Shown one piece after another: positions 16,390-26,100 of a stretch of DNA of 64,000 nt (position 1 is its first letter; the number at the start of each line of letters is the position of its first letter). The position numbers were made by a program, and so were the translations under genes. A model generated the notes under the pieces. The model made no database searches. It worked only from the letters and a program-made list of their open reading frames with translations, and was not told where the DNA came from. This DNA is from Simplicispira metamorpha (GTDB lineage: Bacteria; Pseudomonadota; Gammaproteobacteria; Burkholderiales; Burkholderiaceae_C): contig NZ_SLXH01000017.1 of the NCBI RefSeq assembly GCF_004341365.1, forward strand, positions 1 to 64,000, in the 5' to 3' direction.

Positions 16390-17661
16390 TCACATTGCGG
16401 ATTTGCCTTGTGGCTCGTCCTTCTTCTTGTCGTTGCCTTCGATGTAGGGCGACCAGGGCTTGGCCTTGACGGGGCCGGGCGTTTTCCAGACCACGTTGAA
16501 CTGGCCGTCGGCCTTGATCTCACCGATGAACACGCTCTTGTGCAGGTGGTGGTTCTTCTCGTCCATCTTGCTGACGATGCCGCTGGGCGCCTTGAAGGTC
16601 TGGCCCGCCATGGCGGCAATCACCTTGTCCACATCGGTGCTCTTGGCTTTTTCTACGGCCTGCTTCCACATGTGGATGCCGATGTAGGTGGCCTCCATCG
16701 GGTCGTTGGTCAGCGGCTTGTCTTTGTGGCCCGCAATGTTCTTGGCCTTGGCGTAATCGCTCCACTGTTTGATGAAGGCCGCGTTGGTCGGGTTCTTGAG
16801 GGACATGAAGTAGTTCCACGCCGCCAGGTGGCCCACCAGCGGCTTGGTGTCCACGCCGCGCAGTTCTTCCTCGCCCACGCTGAATGCCACCACGGGCACG
16901 TCCTTGGCCTTCAGGCCCGCGTTGCCCAGCTCTTTGTAGAACGGCACGTTGGAGTCGCCGTTGATGGTGGACACCACGGCCGTCTTGCCGCCCTGGCTGA
17001 ACTTCTTGATGTCGGCCACGATGGTCTGGTAGTCAGAGTGGCCAAACGGCGTGTATTTTTCGTCGATGTCGCTGTCTTTTACGCCCTTGGATTTCAGGTA
17101 GGCGCGCAGGATTTTGTTGGTGGTGCGCGGGTACACGTAGTCGGTGCCCAGCAGCACCCAGCGCTTGGCTGCACCGCCGTCCTTGCTCATCAGGTAGTCC
17201 ACCGCCGGGATGGCCTGCTGGTTGGGCGCGGCGCCGGTGTAGAACACGTTTTTCGACAGCTCTTCGCCCTCGTACTGCACGGGGTAGAACAGCAGGCCGT
17301 TCATTTCTTCGACCACGGGCAGCACCGATTTGCGGCTCACCGATGTCCAGCAGCCAAAGATCACCGAGACCTTGTCCTGGCCCAGCAGCTGCTTGGTTTT
17401 TTCTGCGAACAGCGGCCAGTTGGAGGCCGGATCGACCACCACGGGTTCGAGCTGCTTGCCCAGCACGCCGCCCTTGGCGTTGATCTCGTCAATGGCCATC
17501 AGCACCGTGTCCTTGAGCACGGTTTCCGAAATGGCCATGGTGCCCGAGAGGCTGTGCAGGATGCCGACCTTGATGGTGTCGGCGGCGTGGGCGGGAAGGG
17601 CAGACAGGCCCGCCAGGGCCATGGCGGCGGTCAGTGCCTTGAGGGTGGATCGACGTTGCAT
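16390..17661 (-). CDS. urtA: Urea-binding periplasmic protein UrtA
   Basis: 423 aa, first gene of the urt operon. A signal peptide is cleaved near SALPAHA (about residue 26). The mature protein begins DTIKVGILHSLSGTMAISE, the diagnostic start of urea/short-chain-amide binding UrtA, and contains GCWTSVSRKSVLPVVEE, NGLLFYPVQYEGEE and VLLGTDYVYPRTTNKILR. It delivers urea to UrtBCDE. The upstream region (17662-17958) shows no convincing sigma-54 motif by eye, unlike ureA and amt, so its control is unresolved. Confidence 0.95.
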   Translation of the reverse strand: MQRRSTLKALTAAMALAGLSALPAHAADTIKVGILHSLSGTMAISETVLKDTVLMAIDEINAKGGVLGKQLEPVVVDPASNWPLFAEKTKQLLGQDKVSVIFGCWTSVSRKSVLPVVEEMNGLLFYPVQYEGEELSKNVFYTGAAPNQQAIPAVDYLMSKDGGAAKRWVLLGTDYVYPRTTNKILRAYLKSKGVKDSDIDEKYTPFGHSDYQTIVADIKKFSQGGKTAVVSTINGDSNVPFYKELGNAGLKAKDVPVVAFSVGEEELRGVDTKPLVGHLAAWNYFMSLKNPTNAAFIKQWSDYAKAKNIAGHKDKPLTNDPMEATYIGIHMWKQAVEKAKSTDVDKVIAAMAGQTFKAPSGIVSKMDEKNHHLHKSVFIGEIKADGQFNVVWKTPGPVKAKPWSPYIEGNDKKKDEPQGKSAM

Positions 17662-17838
17662 GAGCGGCTCCAGGGAGTGAAAGGGTGGTGGTCGCTGTGT
17701 CTGCCGCGCTGTTTGTTCTTTGCGGCAGTCTTGTCAGCGATGAACCGATTCTGGAGACACCCCTGTGCCCGGCCAATACGCCAGGTGGCGTACTGGCGCT
17801 GTCCGGGCGGGGCGCAATGCGCCACAGGACAGCGCTAG

Positions 17839-17900
17839 TTTGCTATTTTTTCGATAGCTGCTGGCGCTTTACCAGATTGGCCTCAAGGCCAAAATGATCC
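17839..17900 (+). repeat. Dispersed palindromic repeat, copy R5
   Basis: TTGCTATTTTTTCGATAGCT followed by GCTGGCGCTTTACC and GGCCTCAAGGCC. It lies in the 297-base gap between urtA and the Anbu gene, which both run on the minus strand, so it is downstream of anbu and upstream of urtA. Confidence 0.7.
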
Positions 17901-17958
17901 CAATAGAGCCGGGGCCTCTGGTAGCGGCCCCGGCGGGTGCTGCCCGGCGCACAGCCGG

Positions 17959-18702
17959 TCAGCGAAACCAGTCTTCGTCGGGCAGCCTGGCAAAGGTGCG
18001 GCGCAGCCCCTCGCCCCAGCCCCGGCTCAGTTTGAGGAAGTAGGGGTCGTCTGCGGTGATGCGGTGCGGCGCTGCCGGGGCAAAGGAGTCGGTGCGGTAC
18101 AGCAGCATGTCGATGGGCAAACCCACCGACAGGTTGCTGCGTATCGTCGAGTCGAACGAGATCAGCGTGCACTTGGCGGCTTCTTTCAGCGAGGTGTCGT
18201 GGCGCACCACGCGGTCGATGATGGGTTTGCCGTATTTGGATTCGCCAATCTGGAAGTACGGCGTGTCTTGCCCCGCTTCAATGAAATTGCCCTGGGCATA
18301 GACATGGAACAGACGCGGCTCCTCGCCCCGAATCTGCCCGCCGACCAGAAAGTTGCCGCCAAAGTCCACCCCTTGCCCCAAGGTTTGGGCATTGGCATCG
18401 CGGGCTACCGTTTCCTTGACGGTGCGCCCTACCAGTTCGGCCACGTCGTACATCGAGGCGCGGTTGAACAAATGCTCTCCCTCGGGCACGCCTTTGTGCG
18501 CCAGCCGCTGGCGCAGCAAGCTGACCACGCTCTGGGTGGTGGCCAGATTCCCGGCGCTCAGCAGCGTGATCAGGCGCTCGCCGGGCACTTCAAACACATT
18601 CATCTTGCGGAAGGTGGCGATGTGATCGACCCCGGCATTGGTGCGCGAGTCCGAGGCAAACAGCAGGCCGGCATCCAGCCGCATGGCAACACAGTAGGTC
18701 AT
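17959..18702 (-). CDS. Anbu (proteasome/HslV-type) peptidase-like protein
   Basis: 247 aa. It begins MTYCVAMRLDAGLLFASDSRTNAG, the N-terminal nucleophile-hydrolase pattern of Anbu; Thr2 would become the N-terminal residue after Met removal. GGNFLVGGQIRGEE, the Lys/Asp around SDSRTN and SFDSTIRSNLSVG are typical. Anbu forms ring- or lock-washer-like oligomers and its proteolytic activity is debated in the literature. It is the last gene of a four-gene cluster (ATP-grasp, alpha-E, transglutaminase, Anbu), an association known from comparative genomics and proposed to make or remodel a peptide. It lies immediately upstream of the urt operon on the same strand, with 297 bases between. Confidence 0.88.
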   Translation of the reverse strand: MTYCVAMRLDAGLLFASDSRTNAGVDHIATFRKMNVFEVPGERLITLLSAGNLATTQSVVSLLRQRLAHKGVPEGEHLFNRASMYDVAELVGRTVKETVARDANAQTLGQGVDFGGNFLVGGQIRGEEPRLFHVYAQGNFIEAGQDTPYFQIGESKYGKPIIDRVVRHDTSLKEAAKCTLISFDSTIRSNLSVGLPIDMLLYRTDSFAPAAPHRITADDPYFLKLSRGWGEGLRRTFARLPDEDWFR

Positions 18703-18760
18703 GGTGAGAGAGAAAGAAGGAGAAGGCGCGTTGAATCGGCACGATTATCCCTTGCCTGAT

Positions 18761-19567
18761 TCACTGCTCAGCCCCTTTGCCGCCGTGGCTGACCTGCACC
18801 GCCGTTTGCAGGTGCTCCACCCCACCGCCCAGGCGCATACCGCGCACCGGACAGGCATCGGCGTAGTCGGCGCCGATGGCCAGGCGCACGTAGCGGCCAT
18901 TGGCCAGGCATTGGTTGGACACATCAAAACCCAGCCAGCCCTGGGGCAGGCGTACTTCGGTCCAGGCGTGGCTGGCCACATGCTCGCTATCGGTCGCCAG
19001 ATAACCGCTGACGTAGCGCGCGGGCAGGCCCAGCAGCCGCGCACAGGTGGCAAAGACCTGTGCGTGGTCCTGGCAAACGCCGTTCTGGTTGGCAAAGGCC
19101 TCGGCGGCCGGGGTGGCTGCGTCGGTGCTGCCCGGTGTATAGGGCATGACCACGACCAACGCCTGCATCATGTGCAGCAGGCCCGCCAGCGGGTCGGACG
19201 CCACCTGCGCCGCATGCCCGTGGGCAAACTGGCGCAGCGCAGCGTCTGCGCGCGTCAGGGCTGAGTCGCGCAGGAACAGCTGCGCGGGCCACTCGTCCTC
19301 GGGGTCGGGCGTGGGCGCACGGTCGTCGGTCTCGACTTCGCCGCGCGCCAGCAGGTGGATTTCGCTCACCGGCTTGTCCAGCGTCAGCACATGCATGGTG
19401 TTGCCGTAGGCATCCAGGCAGCGCGATGCCGGGGCCGGCAGCGTGAGCTGCCAGGACAGCACCTTCAGGCCGTGGCCGGGGCGCGGTGTGAGGCGCAGGT
19501 ACTGCGTGCTGCGCTGGACCAGGCGGTCGTAGCGGTAAACGGTCTCGTGGGCAATGAGCAGGTGCAT
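18761..19567 (-). CDS. Transglutaminase-like cysteine peptidase family protein
   Basis: 268 aa. An N-terminal beta-sandwich (YRYDRLVQRSTQYLRLTPR) is followed by the transglutaminase core with the complete Cys-His-Asp triad: C165 in NGVCQDHAQVF, H200 in VASHAWTEV and D215 in GFDVSN. Such proteins usually act as peptidases or amidotransferases on isopeptide-like bonds. It belongs to the Anbu cluster, with 33 bases from alpha-E and 58 to Anbu. The clustering suggests it cleaves or forms the amide made by the ATP-grasp partner (inference). Confidence 0.88.
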   Translation of the reverse strand: MHLLIAHETVYRYDRLVQRSTQYLRLTPRPGHGLKVLSWQLTLPAPASRCLDAYGNTMHVLTLDKPVSEIHLLARGEVETDDRAPTPDPEDEWPAQLFLRDSALTRADAALRQFAHGHAAQVASDPLAGLLHMMQALVVVMPYTPGSTDAATPAAEAFANQNGVCQDHAQVFATCARLLGLPARYVSGYLATDSEHVASHAWTEVRLPQGWLGFDVSNQCLANGRYVRLAIGADYADACPVRGMRLGGGVEHLQTAVQVSHGGKGAEQ

Positions 19568-19600
19568 GTCGTTTCCTTGCGGGGTTCAAAAAACCGGCGC

Positions 19601-20569
19601 TCAATTGGCTTCGAGGTAGGCCTTGCCGATGGCGTCGCCCAGCCGGGCCGACTGGGCCAGAAAATCGGTCAGCCAGTGGTGCACGCCAGCGTCCAGGATT
19701 TCATCGACCGCGCCATATTCCAGCTTCAGCGCCAGCTTGCCCGCCAGCATCTTGACCTCCCGACCCGCGTCCATGGCGCCCGGCAGGGCCTTGATGTCCG
19801 GCAGGATGCTGCGGATTTCGTCGCAGCAGGCGCGCAGGCTGCGTGGCACGTCGGGGCGCAGGATCAAGAGTTCCGTGACGCGCCGGCCATCGAGCGCATC
19901 GCGGTACACCTCGTGGTAGGCCTCAAAGGCCGACAGCGAGCGCAGCAGCGCGCTCCAGGCATAAAACTCGGGGGCGCTTTCCTGCGGCAGATGGACTGGC
20001 GCCAAACCGGCCACGGCAGGCTCGATCAGTTGCGATTTGACGTCGAGCAGGCGCGCCGTGTTGTCGGCGCGCTCAATGAAGGTGCCCAGGCGGATGAAGC
20101 AGTAGGCATCGTTGCGCTGCAAGGTGCCGTAGGTGGCGCCGCGAAACAGGTGCGAGCGCTCCTTGATCCAGTCAAAAAAGCCCGACACATCGGTGATGCC
20201 GCGCCGGGGCATCTCGCGCGCTTCGAGCCAGCTGGCGTTGATCGCCTCCCACATTTCGGCGGTGATCTTGCCGCGCACGGCATGGGCGTTTTCGCGCGCC
20301 AGCTTCAGGCACGACAGCACCGAGGCGGGGTTGTCCAGATCGAGCGCCATGTAGTGAAACAGCGCCTCGCCATCGAGCTTGCGGTTTTGTGCGATGTACG
20401 GGCTCAGCGTGCCGGTGACGGCCAGCGGCGCGGCAAACTCGGTCATGGCCCCGCGCGATTGCGGCAGCAGCGACAGCGAGTGCGTCACATCGAGCATGCG
20501 CACCAGGTTTTCCGCGCGCTCCAGGTAGCGGCTCATCCAGAAGAGTTGGGCGGCAGTACGTGACAGCAT
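19601..20569 (-). CDS. Alpha-E domain protein (DUF403)
   Basis: 322 aa, all-helical. It starts MLSRTAAQLFWMSRYLERAE, the signature of the alpha-E family, with a second ERAD-type motif (GTFIERADNTARLLDVK). No catalytic residues are known for the family. It nearly always accompanies the circularly permuted ATP-grasp gene, here separated by a single base, so the two are surely co-translated and probably form a complex. The start at 20569 was chosen because the family begins MLSR. Confidence 0.9.
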   Translation of the reverse strand: MLSRTAAQLFWMSRYLERAENLVRMLDVTHSLSLLPQSRGAMTEFAAPLAVTGTLSPYIAQNRKLDGEALFHYMALDLDNPASVLSCLKLARENAHAVRGKITAEMWEAINASWLEAREMPRRGITDVSGFFDWIKERSHLFRGATYGTLQRNDAYCFIRLGTFIERADNTARLLDVKSQLIEPAVAGLAPVHLPQESAPEFYAWSALLRSLSAFEAYHEVYRDALDGRRVTELLILRPDVPRSLRACCDEIRSILPDIKALPGAMDAGREVKMLAGKLALKLEYGAVDEILDAGVHHWLTDFLAQSARLGDAIGKAYLEAN

Positions 20570-20570
20570 C

Positions 20571-21998
20571 TCAGGCCTCCAGAATCCAGGTGTCCTTGGT
20601 GCCACCACCCTGGGACGAGTTGACCACCAGCGAGCCTTCTTTCAGGGCCACGCGCGTCAGGCCACCGGCCACCATCGACACCTCGCGGCCACTGAGCACA
20701 AACGGGCGCAGGTCGATGTGGCGCGGCGCAATGCCGCTCTCGACAAAGGTCGGGCAGCTGGACAGGCACAGCGTGGGCTGGGCGATGTAGTTGCTGGGGT
20801 TGGCGCGCACGCGCTCTTTGAAGTCGGCCACCTCGGCGGCTGTGGATGCAGGCCCGACCAACATGCCGTAGCCGCCCGCGCCATGCACCTCTTTGACCAC
20901 CAGCTCGGCCATGTGCTTCAGCACATGGGCCAGGTCGTCCGGCTTGCGGCATTGCCAGGTGGGCACGTTGTGCAGGATCGGCTCCTCGTTCAGGTAGAAG
21001 CGGACCATGTCGGGCACGTAGGGGTAGATCGACTTGTCGTCGGCCACGCCGGTGCCGATGGCATTGGCCAAGATCAGGTGGCCCTGCTTGTACACCGACA
21101 AGAGGCCCGGCACGCCGAGCATGGAGTCGGCGTTGAAGGCCAGCGGGTCGAGAAAGGCGTCGTCAATGCGCCGGTAGATCACGTCCACCCGCTGCGCGCC
21201 CACGGTGGTGCGCATGTAAAGGTAGTCGTCCTTGACGAACAGGTCCTGCCCCTCCACCAGCTCGACGCCCATTTGCTGGGCCAGGAAGGCGTGCTCGAAG
21301 TAGGCCGAGTTGCACGGCCCCGGTGTCAGTACCACCACGCTGGGGTTTTCCACTTCGCTGGAGTGGCGCAGGGTATCGAGCAGCAAGGTCGGGTAGTGCG
21401 CCACCGGGGCCACCGGATAGCGGGCAAACAGCTCGGGAAACAGCCGCATCATCATCTTGCGGTTTTCCAGCATGTAGCTCACGCCGGAAGGCACGCGCAA
21501 GTTGTCTTCCAGCACGTAGTAGCCGCCATCGCAATGGCGGATCAGATCGACCCCGGTGATGTGCGCGTAAATGCCGTGTGGCAAGTCCAGGCCCTGCATG
21601 GCGGGCTGGTACTGGGCGTTGGCAAATACCTGTTCGGCGGGAATGAGCCCGGCTTTGATGATGTCGTGGTCGTGGTAGATGTCCCACAAGAAGCGGTTCA
21701 GCGCCGTCACCCGCTGGCGCAGGCCCGCTTCCAGCATCTTCCACTCGTTGGAATGCACGATGCGCGGCACGGTGTCAAACGGAATCAAGCGCTCGGCCCC
21801 GGCCTCGTCGCCATACACCGCAAAGGTGATGCCGACCTTGTGGAACAGCAAATCGGCCTCGGCGTGTTTCTTGGCCAGCGCCTGGGGCGTTTGCGCGTGC
21901 AGCCAGTTGGCAAAGGATTGGTAATGCGGCCGGATGGCGCCACTGGGCAGCAGCATCTCGTCGTAATGGTCCGCAGCGGGTAAGGTCAATGCGTGCAT
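20571..21998 (-). CDS. Circularly permuted ATP-grasp protein (DUF404/DUF407 type)
   Basis: 475 aa, predicted amidoligase. The start is MHALTLPAADHYDEM; landmarks are FHKVGITFAVYGDEAGAERL, VLEDNLRVPSGVSYMLENR (substrate/metal loop), VVVLTPGPCNSAYFEHAFLA, VDVIYRRIDDAFLDPL and VKEVHGAGGYGMLVGP (ATP-binding Lys). The frame continues upstream without similarity, so the first ATG before the family start was used. It is first in the Anbu cluster and is thought to ligate amino acids into a peptide or onto a protein. The substrate is unknown. Confidence 0.9.
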   Translation of the reverse strand: MHALTLPAADHYDEMLLPSGAIRPHYQSFANWLHAQTPQALAKKHAEADLLFHKVGITFAVYGDEAGAERLIPFDTVPRIVHSNEWKMLEAGLRQRVTALNRFLWDIYHDHDIIKAGLIPAEQVFANAQYQPAMQGLDLPHGIYAHITGVDLIRHCDGGYYVLEDNLRVPSGVSYMLENRKMMMRLFPELFARYPVAPVAHYPTLLLDTLRHSSEVENPSVVVLTPGPCNSAYFEHAFLAQQMGVELVEGQDLFVKDDYLYMRTTVGAQRVDVIYRRIDDAFLDPLAFNADSMLGVPGLLSVYKQGHLILANAIGTGVADDKSIYPYVPDMVRFYLNEEPILHNVPTWQCRKPDDLAHVLKHMAELVVKEVHGAGGYGMLVGPASTAAEVADFKERVRANPSNYIAQPTLCLSSCPTFVESGIAPRHIDLRPFVLSGREVSMVAGGLTRVALKEGSLVVNSSQGGGTKDTWILEA

Positions 21999-22063
21999 GG
22001 GAACTCCGTCGGCTAGAGCCCTGTGCCACGCAAGGACTGTGCCACGTTGCGGGCTACTGGGGC

Positions 22064-23101
22064 CTACCCCTCGAACTGCGGGTGCGACTGCCGGATGCGC
22101 GCCATGGCCATGCCCGCCGCCGCCGTGCGCGTTTCCACGCCCAGCTTGACGTACACCCGCTCCAGGTGCTTTTTGACGGTGGCCGGGCTGCTGCCCAGAA
22201 TCTCGCCAATGTCGCGGTTGGTCTTGCCCTTGACCAGCCAGTACAGCACTTCGGCCTCGCGCGCCGTGAGCTTGAAGCCCAGGCCCAGGCAGGCGATCAC
22301 GGCGGTATCGGACACCTCGCGCATCACGATCAGCCAGTCGCCGCCGCCCTCGCCATCGCCGGTCTGCTGGTGCAGCCGAAAACTCAGGCAGCGCGCGCCC
22401 TGCTGCACGTTCAGGCGCGGCGGCTCTTGCTGCTGCTGCGCCAGCCGCTCCAGGTCGGGCAGGTGCTGGCGCAGCCAGTCCAGCACCACGGTGGGCGCAT
22501 AGGGCGCGCTGCTGCCAAAGTAATCGAGCAGCAGGTCGCGCGCCAGCGGGGTTTGCCACATCAGCCGCCCATCGCCCACGCGCACCGTGATGCTGGCGTA
22601 GCCAAAGGCGTCCAGCGCGTTGCGCGCCTGTCCGGCCTGGCGCACCTCCTGGCGGGCGCGGCGCGCGCCTTGCAGGTGCACGTTCATGCGCGCCAGCACT
22701 TCCTTGGGCTTGATGGGCTTGGTCACGTAGTCCACGCCGCCCGCCTCCAGCGCCGCCACCAGGTGCTCGGTCTCCGTCAGCCCGGTCATGAAGATGATGG
22801 GAATGTGCGCCGTCTGCGCCATGGCCTTCAGGCGCCGCGCCACCTCGAAGCCGTCCATGCCGGGCATCAGGGCGTCCAGCAGCACGATGTCGGGCAGCGC
22901 CTGTGCGGCACGTTGCAGCGCCGCTTCGCCGCGCGTGGCCACCAGCACGGTGTAGCCCGATTCATCGAGCGCATCGTGCAGCACGGCCAGGTTGTCGGGC
23001 ACGTCATCGACGATCAGCACCACGTCGCTGTGCGCGCGGTCGAGGATCGGGGGTGCCGACGTGGGCTCAGGGGGAAGCTCAGGGGGTAGGTGGGGGTGCA
23101 T
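22064..23101 (-). CDS. Response regulator with LuxR-type HTH
   Basis: 345 aa. The receiver domain spans about 25-150 with acidic pocket VDD (31-33), phospho-acceptor D76 (IVLLDALMPGMDG) and the conserved Lys in TKPIKPKEV. A middle PAS-like or linker region (about 160-270) follows. The C-terminal helix-turn-helix has LTAREAEVLYWLVKGKTNRD and SPATVKKHLERVYVKLGV. Its 5' end overlaps the 3' end of the upstream sensor kinase by 23 bases, so the pair is translationally coupled and is very probably a cognate two-component system. Targets may include the adjacent ure or urt genes (inference). Confidence 0.9.
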   Translation of the reverse strand: MHPHLPPELPPEPTSAPPILDRAHSDVVLIVDDVPDNLAVLHDALDESGYTVLVATRGEAALQRAAQALPDIVLLDALMPGMDGFEVARRLKAMAQTAHIPIIFMTGLTETEHLVAALEAGGVDYVTKPIKPKEVLARMNVHLQGARRARQEVRQAGQARNALDAFGYASITVRVGDGRLMWQTPLARDLLLDYFGSSAPYAPTVVLDWLRQHLPDLERLAQQQQEPPRLNVQQGARCLSFRLHQQTGDGEGGGDWLIVMREVSDTAVIACLGLGFKLTAREAEVLYWLVKGKTNRDIGEILGSSPATVKKHLERVYVKLGVETRTAAAGMAMARIRQSHPQFEG

Positions 23102-26100
23102 GGGGTGCCTGTTGAAGAATCTGCTCCATGGCCTCGAACTGGAACGCCTGGGCCAGTGCGCGCAGGGTCTGCACGAAGGCGGCGTGGCCGCTGTGGCTGC
23201 GCTCGATCTCGTCCAGCGCGTTCAGGATGCCCCGGTAGTAGCCCAGCGACACGCTGTGCTGCAACGCCGCCAGCGCCGCGCCCTCCGGAAACACCAGCGG
23301 CGCGGGCGCCGCCACCGGGGCGGCGGCGGGCGCAGCGGGCGCTGGCGCATCGACCCACACCAGGGCCAGGCGGCGCTCCAGCCAGTCCAGCAGCTCGCTG
23401 TGGCGGATGGGTTTGACGATGAAATCCCCGGGGCCGATGCCCAGCGCGTTCTCCAGCCCCTTGTCAAAGGCGTTGGCCGAGACGATGGCGCAGTGCAGAT
23501 CGGGCAGCGCCATCTGGCGCACGCGCCGCAGCGTCTCCCAGCCGTCAATGCCGGGCATGGCCAGGTCGATCAGCAGGGCGTCGGGCCGGTAGCCGCTGGC
23601 CAGCAGGTCGAGCGCGTCGTGCCCGCTGCAGGCCTGGCGCAAGGCAAACCCCCGGGGTTCCAGCAGTTGCACCAGCAGTTCGCGGTCGGCCTCCTCGTTG
23701 TCCACCACCAGGATGCGGCGGCGCGCACCGGCATAGGCGCGGCGCGGTGGGGCTGCGCGCGCGCGGGCCGGGGCCTGGCCCCAGGCATCGGCATGCACCT
23801 CGGGCAGGAACAGCTTGATGTGGAAGGCCGAGCCCACGCCGGGCTGGCTGGTGAGCGTGAGTTCGCCGCCCATCAGCTCGGTCAGCATCTTGGCAATGGT
23901 CAGCCCCAGGCCCGCGCCCGGCACGGGCGCTGCGGCGCTGGCGCCCGAGGTGCCCGGCGCACCGCCCCGCGCAAACGGCTCGAAGATGTGGGCGATTTCT
24001 GCCTCCGTCAGGCCCGGGCCGGTGTCTTGCACGCTGATGCGCGCCATCTCGCGGGCGTAGCGCACGCGCAGCGTGACGCTGCCCTGTGCCGTGAACTTGA
24101 TGGCGTTGCCCAGCAGGTTGATGAGGATCTGGCGCAGGCGCTTTTCGTCGGCGCGCACCACCTCGGGCAGCACGCCCTGCACGTCGAACACAAAGGCCAG
24201 GCCCTTGGCGGCGGCTTGCAGCTCGAACAGGTCGGCCATCTCGTGCAGGCCGTCGGCCAGGCGCATGGGGGCCACGTCCAGGGTGAGCTTGCCGGATTCG
24301 ATGCGCGCAATGTCCAGCGTGCCCTCGATCAGCGACAGCAGGTGCTCGCCGCCCCGGCGGATCACGTTCACCGCCTGCTGGCGGTGCGGCGGCACGCTGG
24401 CGTCGTCGCCCATGAGCTGGGCATAGCCCAGGATGCTGTTGAGCGGCGTGCGCAGTTCGTGGCTGATGGCGCTGATGTAGCGGCTCTTGGCCTGGTTGGC
24501 CTGGTCGGCCACGCGCCGCGCCTCCTGCAAGGCCTGGTCGGTCTGGTGGTGCAGGGCGATTTCGCGTTGCAGCAAATGCGTTTGCCGGTTGGATTCCTGC
24601 TGCGCCACCTGGCGGCTCTGGTGCGCCAGCACCAGCCACCAGGCCACGATGCCGGCAATCAGCAGCAGCGCCAGGTAGGCCTTGAGCAGGCCCGACTGCA
24701 AGGCGCTGGCCGTGTCCTGCTGCGCGCTGGCATCGGCGCCGGCCAGCGCCAGCGTCTGCAACTCCTGGTGGTAGAACAGCCCGAACACCGCCGCCAGCAG
24801 CGGCGCAATCACCAGCATCAGCAGCAAGAAGTGCCCCAGCCCCTTGTCCAGCGAGCGCCACACGCGCCGTGGCAGCAGCCAGCGCAAGGCCGCCGACCAC
24901 TGCACCGCCAGGCTGGCGTGCGGCTTGCACATGTCGCCGCAGCGCGCGTCCAGGGTGCAGCACAGCGAGCAGATGGCGCCCCGGTAGGCGGGGCACTGCG
25001 CCATGTCGGGCGCTTCGTACGCGCGCTCGCACACCACGCAGCGCTGCACGGCCACTGCCGCCCGGCCCGCCCCGTGCGGGCGCGGCGCCGCCGCCGGGCC
25101 GACCCCCGGTGCATCCGCCCCGGCGCAGGGGCGTGACCCGTGCGGCGGCGCAGCAGCGGCACGCGCCAGGTAGTAGCGCCCCTGCGTGGCCCAGGCTATC
25201 AGCGGCGCCGCGACAAACGCCGTCACCATGGCAATCACCGCCGAGAACGCCTGCGCCAGCGCCCCAAACAGGCCCAGGTGCGCGGCCATCGACAGCAGCG
25301 AGGCCAGCGCCATCGCGCCCACGCCCACCGGGTTGATGTCGTACAGGTGCGCCCGCTTGAACTCGATGCCCCGGGGCGACAGCCCCAGCGGCTTGTTGAT
25401 GACCAGATCGGCCACCACGGCCATGATCCAGGCAATGGCCAGGTTCGAGTACAGGCCCAGCACCTCGCCCAGCGCCCGAAAGACGTTCATCTCCATCAGC
25501 ATGAAAGCGATCAGCGTGTTGAACACCACCCACACCACGCGCCCCGGGTGGCTGTGCGTGAGGCGCGAGAAGAAGTTGCTCCACGCCAGCGAGCCGGCAT
25601 AGGCATTGGTGACGTTGATCTTGAGTTGCGACACCACCACGAACAGCGCCGTGGCCGCCACCGCCCAGCCGTAGTGTGGAAACACGTACTCGTAGGCCGC
25701 CAGGTACATCTGGTTGGGGTCTACCGCGCGGTCCACGGGCACGCTGTGCGTGATGGCCAGGTAGGCCAGTAGCGCGCCGCCCAGCATCTTGAGCACGCCC
25801 AGCACCACCCAGCCCGGGCCACCGGCCAGCACGCCCAGCCACCAGCGCCAGCGCTGGGCCGGTGCGCGCGCGGGCATGAAGCGCAGGTAATCGGCCTGCT
25901 CGCCCATCTGCGTGATGAGCGCAATGCCCACGGTGAGCGCCGCACCGAACAGGGGCAGGCTGAACGCCGTGGCCCGGCCCGATTCACCGCCGTAGTGCGT
26001 GACCCCGGCAAACGCACCAGGATCGCGCACCAGCACGAACACATACGGCACCACCAGCATCACCAGCCACAGCGGCTGTGTCCACATCTGCAGGCGGCTG

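Noticed and set aside
17662-17838. Possible sigma-54 promoter upstream of urtA
   Set aside because: Searched by eye on the minus strand for TGGCAC-N5-TTGC; no site with the correct spacing and bases was found, although the region is rich in small palindromes.
22992-25136. 714-codon plus-strand frame opposite the sensor kinase
   Set aside because: Shadow of the kinase gene, whose H-box, ATP lid and receiver motifs establish the real strand.
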